DNA from: Prosthecobacter sp.
GTDB lineage: Bacteria > Verrucomicrobiota > Verrucomicrobiia > Verrucomicrobiales > Verrucomicrobiaceae
DNA: 64,000 bases
Assembly (NCBI RefSeq): GCF_034366625.1
Contig: NZ_JAXMIH010000006.1
Location: 558,001 to 622,000, forward strand
Reading direction: 5' to 3'
Shown: positions 16,428-27,700 of the stretch, piece by piece
Layout: each line of letters starts with the position of its first letter
Numbering within the stretch: the stretch's first letter is position 1
Notes under the pieces: generated by a model
Databases searched by the model: none
Told to the model about the DNA's origin: nothing
What the model saw: only the letters and a program-made list of their open reading frames with translations
Program-made: the position numbers and the translations under genes

Positions 16428-17441
16428 ATGAGTGAGATACGACCCTTCCCGAATGCACCGCAGATCAAGATCGATCCACGTCGCATATTCATCGGCATTG
16501 GCGTGGTGTTCATTGCCATCGGGCTGTTCTCCGGCATCTACCAGGTGCCGGCCAATTCCGTGGCGGTGGTGCAGCGCTTCGGCGGTTATTTGAAGACAGC
16601 GGAGCCGGGGCTGCACTTCAAGCTGCCGTGGGGCATCGACCAGATCACGATCGTCGAAGTGGAGCGCCGACAGAAGCTGGAGTTCGGCACCGCCACGCAG
16701 GGCGCATCGAACCAATACCAATACGAGGAAGACTACAACGAACAGCAGCGCGAGAAGAACATGGTCACGGGTGATTTGAACGCCGTGCTCGTGGAGTGGG
16801 AGATTCAATACCATGTGGAGGAACCCATCGCCTACGTCTTCAATGTGCGCGATCCGCTGCCCACTCTGCGCGATCTTGCCGAGGCGGTGATGCGGGAAGT
16901 AGTGGGCGACCGCACCGTGGATGAAGTGCTCACCATCGGCCGCCAGGAGATGGAATTGAAGGCGCTGGAGCGGCTGCAAGCGCTGACCAATGGGTTGAAA
17001 ATGGGCGTGCATATCGACCAGATCCAGCTCGGTGATGTGAATCCGCCTGCTGGCGTCAAAGCCAGCTTCAACGAGGTGAACAGCTCCCAACAGGAGCGCG
17101 AATCCCTCATCAACCAAGCCAGCGGCGAGTACAACCGCGTGGTGCCACGCGCGCGAGGCGAGGCGGTGCAAAAAACCAGTACCGCCGAAGGTTACGCCGC
17201 CAAACGCGTCAATGAGGCCGAAGGCGATGCCACCCGCTTCAAGGCGCTGCTCGCGGAATATCTCAAAGCGCCCGAGGTCACCAAAAAACGCATCTACCTC
17301 GAAACGATGAGCAAGGTGCTGCCGTCCGTGCCCGGCAAAATCATCCTGGATGAAAAGGCATCCTCCTTCCTCCCGCTCATGAATCTCCGCCAACCCGCGC
17401 CCCAGCCGCCAGCCGCCGACCCCAAGCTCCCCGCCCGATGA
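16428..17441 (+). CDS. hflK: HflK, SPFH-domain modulator of FtsH
   Basis: 337-aa inner-membrane protein. A single N-terminal transmembrane helix (about 20-38) is followed by the SPFH/band-7 domain: VVQRFGGYLKTAEPGLHFKLPWGID, then VTGDLNAVLVEWEIQYHV, and LRDLAEAVMREVVGDRTVDEVLTIGR. A long Ala/Glu-rich helix (about 220-310) precedes a proline-rich tail. HflK and HflC assemble into a large periplasmic cage that encloses FtsH and limits its protease activity. The stop overlaps the hflC ATG by 4 bases, as expected for a co-translated pair. ftsH itself is not in the window. Confidence 0.95.
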   Translation: MSEIRPFPNAPQIKIDPRRIFIGIGVVFIAIGLFSGIYQVPANSVAVVQRFGGYLKTAEPGLHFKLPWGIDQITIVEVERRQKLEFGTATQGASNQYQYEEDYNEQQREKNMVTGDLNAVLVEWEIQYHVEEPIAYVFNVRDPLPTLRDLAEAVMREVVGDRTVDEVLTIGRQEMELKALERLQALTNGLKMGVHIDQIQLGDVNPPAGVKASFNEVNSSQQERESLINQASGEYNRVVPRARGEAVQKTSTAEGYAAKRVNEAEGDATRFKALLAEYLKAPEVTKKRIYLETMSKVLPSVPGKIILDEKASSFLPLMNLRQPAPQPPAADPKLPAR

Positions 17442-18499
17442 AAGCCCCCCTCATTCTCATCATCCTCCTCGCACTGGCCATCGTGCTCGGCTCCGGTTTC
17501 TACACCATGAGCGAAACGGAGCAGGTCGTCATCACCCAGTTCGGCATGCCGGTGGGCGAACCGGTGACCAAAGCCGGCCTGCACTGGAAGACCCCGTTCA
17601 TCCAGACCGCCAACCGCATCGAAAAACGCGTGCTGGAGTGGGACGGCGAGTCCACGCCCATGACGACGAAGAACAAAGTCTTCGTGATGGTGGGCAGTTT
17701 TGCCCGCTGGGAGATCATCGAGCCGCTGGTGTTTTTCCGCCAACTCACGGATGAGCGCCGCGCCCTCTCGCGACTGAACGGCATCATCGGCAGCGAGACG
17801 CGCATCGTCATCGCCAAGCATGACTTCATCGAGGCCGTGCGCACCACGAAGGACCGCAAGGTCGTGCGGGATATGATCAGTCCCGCGCCGGGCGCCACCG
17901 CCGGCACGCCGCTCTCCACCGCCGAGGCGCGCATCGGCGTGCTGCCCTCCATCACCAAAGGCCGCAGCGAGCTGGAGGCGGAGATTTTTGCCAACGCCGC
18001 CGAAAAGGTCAAGGATCTCGGCATCCGCCTGCTCGACGTGCGTCTCAAGCGCATCGACTACGATCCGTCCGTGAGCGAGTCCATCTACCAGCGCATGATC
18101 ACCGAGCGTCAGCAGATCGCCGACCGTTACCGTGCCGAAGGCGAAGGCGAGGCTGCGAAAATCAATGGTGAGCGGGAACGCGATCTGAGCCTCATTGAAT
18201 CCGAGGCCTACCGCAAGGTGCAGGAGATCGAAGGCGCCGCCGATGCGAAGGCCACGGAGATTTATGCGAAGGCTTATAACCAGACGCCCGAGGCCGCGCA
18301 GTTGTTTGAATTCCTGCAAACAATGTTGGCCTACAAGACCCTGATCACCCCGGACACGACGATGGTCTTCACCACCGACAGCGAACTGTTCCGCTATTTG
18401 AAGTCGAGCAGCCCGCAGGCCAAACCGGCGGCGGGTGGCACCAGCATGGAGTTCACGCCGTTGAACAAGCTGCCGACGCTGCTGGAAGTGGGGCGGTAA
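17438..18499 (+). CDS. hflC: HflC, SPFH-domain modulator of FtsH
   Basis: 353-aa partner of HflK. The N-terminal transmembrane helix is at about 4-22. The SPFH domain reads SETEQVVITQFG, then AGLHWKTPFIQT, and the later IRLLDVRLKRIDYDPSVSESIYQRM segment is diagnostic of HflC. The coiled-coil stretch with RYRAEGEGEAAKING follows. Residues 150-170 include an extra Ala/Pro-rich insert (PAPGATAGTPLS) not typical of enterobacterial HflC. The short C-terminal tail extends past the usual end. It overlaps hflK and probably ends the operon; the next gene on the other strand finishes 249 bases downstream. Confidence 0.94.
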   Translation: MKAPLILIILLALAIVLGSGFYTMSETEQVVITQFGMPVGEPVTKAGLHWKTPFIQTANRIEKRVLEWDGESTPMTTKNKVFVMVGSFARWEIIEPLVFFRQLTDERRALSRLNGIIGSETRIVIAKHDFIEAVRTTKDRKVVRDMISPAPGATAGTPLSTAEARIGVLPSITKGRSELEAEIFANAAEKVKDLGIRLLDVRLKRIDYDPSVSESIYQRMITERQQIADRYRAEGEGEAAKINGERERDLSLIESEAYRKVQEIEGAADAKATEIYAKAYNQTPEAAQLFEFLQTMLAYKTLITPDTTMVFTTDSELFRYLKSSSPQAKPAAGGTSMEFTPLNKLPTLLEVGR

Positions 18500-18748
18500 A
18501 CACAGAACAACGAAGCAGCAGGGTTCCCATGTAACCAGGCAGCCTGCTGACTTAGGGAAACACTGATTTGCACCGCAGATTGGAACGCCGCAGAGGCTTG
18601 ATTCAGAAGGCCATTCTCTGTGCCGTTTCCACCTGTATGTAGCGGCGTCCTGATTTCGAGCCACAGAGAACACAAAGCCAGGCTCTGGGTGTGGCTTTAA
18701 TCAGCGGCTCCTTAGAAAACTGAGTGCCTTTGGCGCGGCGGACGCGTT
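18500..18748. other. Intergenic region between hflC and the giant gene 3' end
   Basis: No protein-coding potential of its own. At 18662-18679 it has a weak 9-base periodicity (CACAGAGAA then CACAAAGCC), similar to the 9-base CACGGAA units at 63644-63670. No clear Rho-independent terminator is seen for either convergent gene. Confidence 0.4.
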
Positions 18749-21700
18749 TCAACGACGACGACGTCGGCGCAGCATCAGGCCGACCAGGCCGAACATCAAC
18801 AGCAGCAGGCGGCTGGGTTCGGGAACCACGACGATGATGCCGTAGCGACCGAATGCTGAGGTGTCCCATGCCAGGCCTCCAAAGCCAGTGATGTCGGGCA
18901 GGTCGAGATCGCCAGCCGTCGGACTGGCGCCACCAATGAACCCGCTGGTGTAGGCGAAAGTCATGTCCGATGCCTGCGTCCAGTCGATCAGGTTGAAGAC
19001 TTGGCCATAAGTGACCGAGGTCAGGCCTGCATCCAAGATGCGGATAGAACCATCACCATACGCGGCAGAAGCCCGGGCACCGACGGACAGGTTCGAGGTG
19101 GTGGCACCTGTGAGCTTGAGCTGGTCATGATTGGTGGAAGTGGTCGGAGCCACGTTCCAGGTGGCCAAGGCTTCAAGGCCATCAGCACCATTGGCTGAAT
19201 CGTTATCCGCAGCGCTGTTGAACAGGAGCAAGGCGCTGGCATAAGTGCCGCCTTTGTACTCATACTGTCCGTTCGAGAACGTGATCAGGGACGCGTTGGT
19301 CGGGTTGGCAACACCGAGCTGGATCTGCGAGCCGTCGGCCACGGTCAGCGCCGTCGTGCTGTCCGCCGTGAGCGTCAGTGTGCCGTTGGCGGCGCCCAAG
19401 CTGCCGCCTACCGCGAGGATGCCCACGCTGGTCGGCGTCGGATTAGTGCCGCTGCCAACGGTGACTGTGCCGCCGATGGTGCCGTCTCCAGAAAGGATTG
19501 CGGCATTGATGAGCGTGCCACCGGTTTCACCGACCGTGACCGCGCCGGTGCTGAGGCTGCCTGAGACGTGGAGCTGGCCGTCATTGACCGTGGTGGTGCC
19601 GGTGTAAACGTTGGCACCGCTGAGCACCCATACTCCCGAGCCAGACTTGGCGACGGATGTCAGGCCGGCACCGGCATTAGCCAGGGGGGTGGCAAATGTG
19701 TTCTCATCGGTGTTGGTGCCGCTCAAAGCAAGCGTGCGGGCGGTTGCGGCAGTCGGTTGCGTTGGAGAAGTCGTGCTGGTGAACACCATCGGACTACCGG
19801 ATGCGCCGGAAGCATCCAAGCCTCCACCGCTTGTGCCAAGTGTGAACTGACGGTCCGTGGTGCCGGTGGTCGCGCCAGTGCCGATGTAGCCGAGGGTACC
19901 GCCGTTGAGCACGAGATTGGCCGGGGCGGCGGCGGAGTTGCCAATGCTGCTGACGTTGCCGCCCGCGTCAAGCTTGGTGGCTTGGAGAGTGCCGGCGTTG
20001 ATGGTGGTGGTACCGGAGTAGGTGTTGGCGGTGTTACTGAAGGCCATGGTGCCTGTGCCTGCCTTGATCACATTGTCCGTGGCACCAGTGCCATTGGAGA
20101 TGACCGCGGTGACATTCAGCTCGGCGGAGCCGGCGGCGACACTGCTGCTGTCAGCAACAGTGAAGGTGCGAGTGGCAGCGCCAGGCAGGCCAGCACCCAC
20201 TGCGGTGCCACCGAAGGAGACATTGCCGGAGAGCGTTGAGGCCAGCGGGTTGCCTGCGGCATCGTAGGCCACGTTGCCAAGCAGGTTCAGTGTGCCGGCT
20301 CCAGTCGATACATTACTGGTGCTGGTGGTCGTGCCACCGGTGCCGCCGAAGGTGAGGGAGGCGATGCTGTTGTTGAATCCTGCAAGGTTGAGCAGGGCGG
20401 TTTCCCCAGCAGTGGTGGAATTCACCGTGACAGCAGTGGTGGCAGGCAGCGTGTTGTTGGCTGCCGAAGTGATGGTGCCGCGGTTGATGGTGGTGGAGCC
20501 GCTGTAGCTGTTCGGGCCACCAAGCGTAAGGGTGCCGGTGCCCTGCTTCACGACATTGAGCGTGGAACCGACGTTGTTGGTGATCGAGCCGCCAAATGCC
20601 GTGCTGGTGGCGTCACCGATGAGCAGGGTGGTGGTGCCGGTCGTCGCCGAGGTGGTAAGGAGACCGCCCGTGGTGCTTGAGTCACCCGTCAGGGAAGCAA
20701 TAGAGATGATGGCACCGCCGCCGTTGATGTCGAGTGTGCCGCCGCTGAGCACAGACACTGCGGAGGTGACCGGGATGGCGCCGAAGGTGCCATACTTCAG
20801 CAGACCACCGCTGACGATGGTCGGGCCGGTGTAGGTGTTGAAGCTGTTGGCAGGGGCAGCACCGCTGAAGGTGAGGTTCTGCAACGAAGCAAGCGTCGAG
20901 GTGGTGGCGAGGCTGAGGGTCACATCGCCGGTGCCGGTGTTGATGGCGGTAATGGTGGTGCCCGCAGCGATGCCGGAACCAGTCACCGTCGAGCCAATCA
21001 CCAGTGTCGCGGCAGGCCCAACGCCCACGTTGATGTTCGTGCCAGCCGCAGGAACCGTGGCGGCGAGGCTGACCGCATTGCCGAAGGCAAAGGTGCCGGC
21101 ATTGGTAGTGGCAATGGCGGGCTGAGAGAGAGTCACCACTGCGCCGGCGACGCTTGCAACCGTGGTGCCCGGTGCGATGCCAGTGCCGTGAACGGTCTGG
21201 CCGACGACGATACCTGCCGCAGCCGACGCGCTAAGGGTCAGCGCCGTGGTGTTGATCACCGTGGCGTTGGTAGCCGCACCTGTGGCACTCAGCGCACCTG
21301 GGGTCTGCGGGGTGAGGGTCAAGGTGCCGTTGCCGGTCTTGGTGAAGCCAGTGCCATTGCTAATGATGCCGTTGATGGCGGCGGTGGCCTGCGGATTGCT
21401 CACGTTGATGGAGCGTGCGCCGCCACCGAGATCGAGGGTGCCGTTGAGGGTCAGGTTGGAACCCGTGCCGCTGCTGTTGCCGTTGATGGTGAAGTCACCG
21501 TTGGCGATGACGTTGTTGGCGATGGTGCGGGCGGTGCCGTCGGCCAGGATGGTGGTGTTATTGGCAAGCGTCAGAGTGCCGGTGCCGAGAGGGCCTGCTG
21601 TCACTTGCAGCCCGACCGTGGTTGGCGTGCTGGCAGCACCGATGATGAGCGAGCCGACATCCACATTGACGCCACCATTGAAGCTGCTGGTCGTGCTGGT

Positions 21701-24700
21701 GAGTGCGAGGGAACCGTTGCCTGCCTTGGTGATGCCGGCGAGCGCTGTCGTGCCCATCACATTCTGGATGGGTCCGGTGATGGCGAGGCTGACTGGCGAC
21801 GCGCCTGAAGTGGTGACCGTTCGACTGGTGCCGTTGAGTTCGACAGTCGAGGCGATGGTCGGCGTCGAGGCGTAGTTGTCGTTGGTGGCGGTGATGGGCG
21901 TCACTGAAGTGAACACCAGGGTGCCCCCGGTCACCGTCGGAGTCGCGGTGCCGCCGTTGTTGTTGAAGGTGACGCTGTTGAGGGTGTTGGCACCCACGAG
22001 GGTCAGAACGCTGCCGCCATTGAGGATAACGCTGCTGGTCGAGGCGATGGAGCCGTTGTTGGAGATCTGGGTGGCGTTGGCGTTGTTCAGGATCAGGTTG
22101 CCCTGGACCTGGATGCCACCCAACTGAGCTGCCGCGTTGCCGATCTGGAGGAGTCCCTGGTTGACCACCGTGTCACCCGTATAGGTATTGGAGAAGTATG
22201 GCAGCGGGGCGGAGAAGGTGATCGGATTGCCAGCAAGAGTGCCCGTTGCATTGGCCGAGAGGACAAAGGTGGTTCCGTTGGTGATGCTGGCAATGGTGGC
22301 ACCGTTGGGGATATTGGTTCCAAACACAGCCATTCCCACGGCCAGTCCTGCGGTGCTACCAGCGCTAACGTTGGCCGAGGCATTGGTGGTGGTGAAGTTC
22401 GAGGTGGTCGAGGCAAGGAAGTTCGCGATTGGCGCACCGAAGATCAGGTTGTTGGAGGCGTGGGTGGCAGTTGCATTCACCGCTGCGCCCGTGGTGGCGT
22501 TGATCAGCGTGATGGTCGTGCCGCTCACGGTGCCGATCACGGTGTTCTGCGGGATACCGACGCCCTGGACATACATACCCACCGAGAGACCTGCAGCCTG
22601 TGCGGCACTCGCCATCGTGATGGACGCACTGGCGCTGGTCGTTGCGCCAACGGCCGTGCGACCGATGGCATTGGACAGGCCGTAGTAGGCGTTGGCCGTT
22701 CCCGTGGCGGAAGCGGCGGCGGAGAGAGTGATGGTGGTGCCATCAACGATGCTGGCGACCGTGGTGCCGAGCGGAATGCCCGGCCCTTGCACGGGCTGAC
22801 CAACAAACATGCCGAGGCTGCTGAGCACCCGCGCTGTGCTGCTGCTGGCAGTAGTGGCGGTCGGTGTGGAACGTTCCGCAGGGGCAGCGAAGTTAGCCGT
22901 CGTGGGTGTGCCGCTGGTGAGGGCGTTGGCTGAGAGAGTGGCCAAACCAGTGCTCTGATCGTAAGCGGTGATGTAGGTGTTGGCTGGCAGAGTGCCAGTG
23001 CCGCCAGTGACCGTCACGATCTGACCGACATTCAGGCCCAAGGTATTGGCTGCCACTGAGAAGGTATTCACGCCAGAGGTCAAGGTTGGAGCGGCTGCGG
23101 TTTGAGCGGCGACCGGGGCGAAGAGCAGGGTGGCAGCACCATTGCCGGTGGCGTTGGCGGAGAGAGTGACCGTGGTGCCAGAGATGCTGAGAACGGTGGT
23201 GCTCGCGGCGAGCGTTCCGGTGGAACCCACGGCGGTGGTGACGACCTGGCCGGGATAGACCACGGTTCCGACTGGGACGGTCACGGTGTTAGCACCGCTA
23301 GCCAGGGTCTGGTTCACCAGCACCTGCGAGGTGGGCGCGGTGAAGGAAGCGTCGGCATTGGTGCCGGTACCGGTGCCGACGTTCTGATTGATGGTGTATT
23401 GCGTCCCGCTGTTGACGGCGGTAACAATCGAGCCGGCGGGGATGCCCATGATGGCAGGTGATCCCATGCCGACCACCACACCGGCGACACCGCTCGCACC
23501 CGTGCTCAGCGCACCAGCGGTGTCGATCGTCGGAGAGGCCGAGGTGGTGGTATTTAGTTCAAGCCGTGGTTCAACACGGAGAGCCACCGTTGCACCACCC
23601 GACTTCACGAAATTGACCGCACCACCGCCGTTGTTTTCGAGCCGGGAGAGGAACTGGGTGGTGCCGTTGTTGGCGAACACATAAAGTGAGGAGTTGGCCG
23701 TCGTGCCCGCCGTGAAGCGTCCATTCATGAAGTTCACCGCCTGCCCGTTGTTGTTGGTGAGAAGGCCGCCAGTGCCGATGCTGATCAACTGATCCATGGA
23801 GCGCATGACGAGTCCAGCGGCGGCGGTTGCACCCGTGTTGCTGTACCTCAGCGAATTCACCGTGCGGCTGGTGATATCCGAGCGGGACGCGCCGTCATTG
23901 ATGTTATCCGTCGCGGTGCCGTTGCTCAGGTTGTTCGCATAGGCTCCGAAAGGTGTGGCACCGTTGGCACTGAAACCGATGAAGCCGACACCGAAGGCAC
24001 CGGTGACGGGATCGACGGTGGAGCGATAGCCGGCGAAGTCCGCGCCGTTGACCACGGCCCAACCGCCGATGAGGTTGTTGGTAAGTGTCGGAGCGGCGGC
24101 GATGACGATCTGCGGGTTGGCTCCCTGATTGAGGGTGGCAACGTTGGCCGCATTGACAACCCCAGCGACGGGGCCGCCGAGGTTGCCGCCACCGCTGGTG
24201 AAGTTGATGGTCGCTTTGGTGTCGCCGCGGGAGAGGCTGGGGATGGTCAGCACAGAGCTTGATCCGGTCGGCGACCCGCTGGCGAAGATGGTGTTGTTGA
24301 TCACGTTGGCACCGCCGTTGATGGTGACCGCGCCGAGGGTCTGGGTGTCGGCGATATCCGCCGCGAGGAAGGAGAGCGTGCCGCCGGTCATGTTGATGGC
24401 ATTGGTGCCGATGCGGGCGGTGGCACCGAGCACGGCGAGGCCAGAGTTGTCGAGCGTCAACGACCCGAAGGACATGTTGATCGTCCCGGTGGCGGCGATG
24501 GTGCCGTTGTCGCGGAGAGTCACCGCGCTGCGGAGTGTCAGTGTGCCGGTGCCGAGGTTGTTGGCGCTCAGGAGCGTCCAGGCACCAGCGCCCTGCTTGT
24601 CGAGGTTGATGTTGCCACCGGTAATCGCGCCAGCGAAGGTGGCGGCGGCATTCGGGACGGTGATGAGGGTGGCGGTGGTGCCGCTGAGGTTCTGGATGGT

Positions 24701-27700
24701 GCCGGCGCTGTTGGCGTAGACGTTCAAGCTGCCCTGGGTGATCTGGCGAACGGCCTGGCTGTTGCCATTGAGGTCGAAGAAGCCGCTGTTGACGAAAAGG
24801 TCGGCGACGGTCGGGACTGTGGCCGTCGGGATGACAAGGAGCGCATTCGGGCCGACTCCGGTGCCGAGCGCAAGGGTGCCATTGTTGACGATGGTGGCAC
24901 CGGTGTTGAAGCTCTTCTTGGTAATGGTGGCCGTGCCTTCGTCAGACTTCACGATGCCGCCGGAGCCGAGGATGGTGCTGCCGACGCTAAGGGTGGTGGC
25001 CGCGCCGAGCACATGGAGATGCACCGGGTTGGCAACACCGCTGATGGTGCCGCCGGAGAAGCCGCTGTTGCCAGCGTTGGCGACGATGCCGCCGCTGGTG
25101 ATGGTCAGGGTGTTGAGCGCGCCATTGTAGCCGAAGAACTGGCCGTTCGGGCTGCTGGTGGCGGTCAAATTGCCGCCGCCGAAGTAACCGATGCCGCCGC
25201 CGCTTTCGAGCGTGAGGCTCTGGATGGTCGAAGCGTTCTGGATGCTCGTGCTGCCTGTGGCCTTGGCATTCACGGTCGTGGGCACGATGTAATTGAAACG
25301 GTTCAGGCCCGCTGTCACGGCCACGGAGGCGTGGACAAAGGTCACCGTATCCGTGCCGATGGCAGTGATCGTGGCTCCGGCAGGAATGACGTTAACCGCA
25401 GCGCTGAGGGTCTGCCCCACGACCAAGCCCGAGGTCGAAGCACCTGGGAACCAGATGGAGGCGGTGGTGGTGGTGCCAGCGAAGGTGGTGCCGCGATAGA
25501 GCGCTCCAAGTCCTTCACCCGTCGGCAGGATTTGGTATTCTGCCGAGGTGAGAAGGCGGTAGCCGTTGGCATCGTGAGTCACGAAAGCGCCCACAGTGTC
25601 ACTGATGTCGATACCGATGATGTCAGGACGGATGCCGTTGGTCTTGGAACCTCCAACCGCCGGGTTGGTGCCGACCAGAGTCGGTGTGGTGGCAATAACG
25701 TTCACGCGATTGGCTCCGGCAGCACCGCCTCCAAGAGTGCCGGTGGCTCCGGCGTTCAGGATGAGCGAACCCTGATTGGTGGCGCTCTGGGCAGTCATGG
25801 TGCCGAGGCTGATGCGGGTCTGGAAGCTGGCGTTCTGGGTAAGGTTCCACTGGCTCTGGCCGGCGACGTTGGTGACAGTGTTGAGGGTCTCAACCACTGC
25901 GCCGGCAGTGCTGCCTTGGTAGTTGAGCACACCACCGCGGTTGTTGAGGACGCGGTCCGCGCTGCCTGACTGGATGGACTGCGCCCCGCCCAGGCGGTTG
26001 CTGATGGCATCCGTGGCGCTGTTGAGGGTGAGCACACCGCCTTCACCGAGGTTGGTGGTGACAAAGCCGAGCTTGCCGGTGGCCTGGTCGAGCACGACGG
26101 CGTCACCGAGGATGGTCAGGGTGCCAAGGAGGTTGCCTGAGCTGTCGCCCGTGAGCGTCCAGTCACCGGAGCCGATCTTGGTCACATTCAGCAGGCCGGA
26201 GGTGTAATCGCTCAGGAAGGTGCCCGCAAAGGTGCCACTGCTGCTGTTTCCAGTCACCAAGGTGCCAGCGGTGCTGACGTTGAAGTTTTTGATGAACGTG
26301 CCCGCCACACCACTGATGGTGCCGACAGCGATGTTCGTGTTGCCGCGCATGTCGAGGATGGTGCCAGCGTTGGCGAGGCTCACCGTCGTGTTCGCGTAGT
26401 TGGAGGCGGCAGTGTTGGTGTTCGGACCGAGCACGAGCGCACCGTTGTTCACGTTCAGCGTGAGTGTCTGGTTGCTGTAGCCGCCCAGTTGGAGCACACC
26501 CGCGCCTTCCTTGTTGATGGTGCCGCCTGCCGTGATGTTGGAGTTGAGCGCGAGGCCGATCTGCTTGTTGGACTGGCCGGCGGTGCCGCTGACCGCTGTC
26601 AAGCCGCCCATCACGTCCGCCACGGTGATGGTGGCGGCGCCGGGCAGGCTGAGCCTGCCGCTGACAGTCGGGATGACACGCACATCATCAAGGCTGGTCG
26701 CGTTGATGGTGTCAGCGGTATCGGTGAGCGTCAGGGTGCCTGAACCGGTCAGCATATGGGCGCTGCCGGTGATGCCGCCCTGGGAGTTGAACACCACTTT
26801 CGAGACGGTTTCATTGAAGCCGTTCAGATCCCACAGCGCACCACCGCGCACCGTGACCGTCGCCGTATCCGCGATCTGCTGGCTGAAGAGGCTGCGGGTG
26901 GTGGAACTGGCCACGACACCGGTGTCCCCACCGCTGTTGGTGCTGCCGGTCATGATCAGGTTGCCGGTGATGGCATTGCCGGAGCCGGTCTGGTTGTTCA
27001 GATTGAGGATGACGCCGTTCGCGTAAGCCGTGCCAGTGTAGGTGTTGGCATTGGTCAGGGTGATTTCGGGAGCGTTCCCCGTCTGGCTCAGACCCGTCAT
27101 CACCAAGTCAAACGTGCCCGTGCTGTTCGCACCGATGTCCGAATGCACGGTCAGGGTGTTGTCACCGACATGCAGGAACAGTTCAGGACCAGTGGTGGTC
27201 AGACGGCCACGGACCGTGGCGGAGCCAATGGTGCGGGCGTTGTTGTCCACGCCGGCAAGGATACCGCCGGACGTGACCGTGAGGGTGTCGGTGCCTGCCG
27301 CGAACACCAGGGTGGAGACCGCGCCGTTCATCGTCACCGAGTTAACAGTCTGACCTCCACCGGTCACCGTCTGCGTGCCGTTGAAGCGCAAGTTGCTCGC
27401 GGCAGTGGAGGTCGCGAAAGTGATGTTCTGCTCCACGAGGTTCATCTGGCGGATGCCCACCACCGGATCGTAAACGGCGAACTCCGCATTGTTGGTGGCC
27501 GTCGTCCCGTCCGCAGTGACCACCGTGGCCCAGCCGCCGACCATGCCATTGGTGTTGGTGGTGAGTCCGGCTGCGGTCGCAGTAAAGAACGGATTCGCCC
27601 CCACGATGCCCGCTCCCGCCGTGAAGGTGAGGGTGGAGCCAGTGGCACGGCTGAAGGTGCCGCCAAGATTGAGCGTGGCCTGGCCGAGACCGGCACCGCC

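Noticed and set aside
15384..17393. 669-codon minus-strand frame opposite denD and hflK
   Set aside because: His/Arg/Leu-rich shadow of two well-recognised genes on the plus strand.
22200..23555. Nucleotide-level tandem repeat or CRISPR-like array
   Set aside because: The modules are repeated at the protein level but diverged in nucleotide sequence, with no constant spacer or repeat length.
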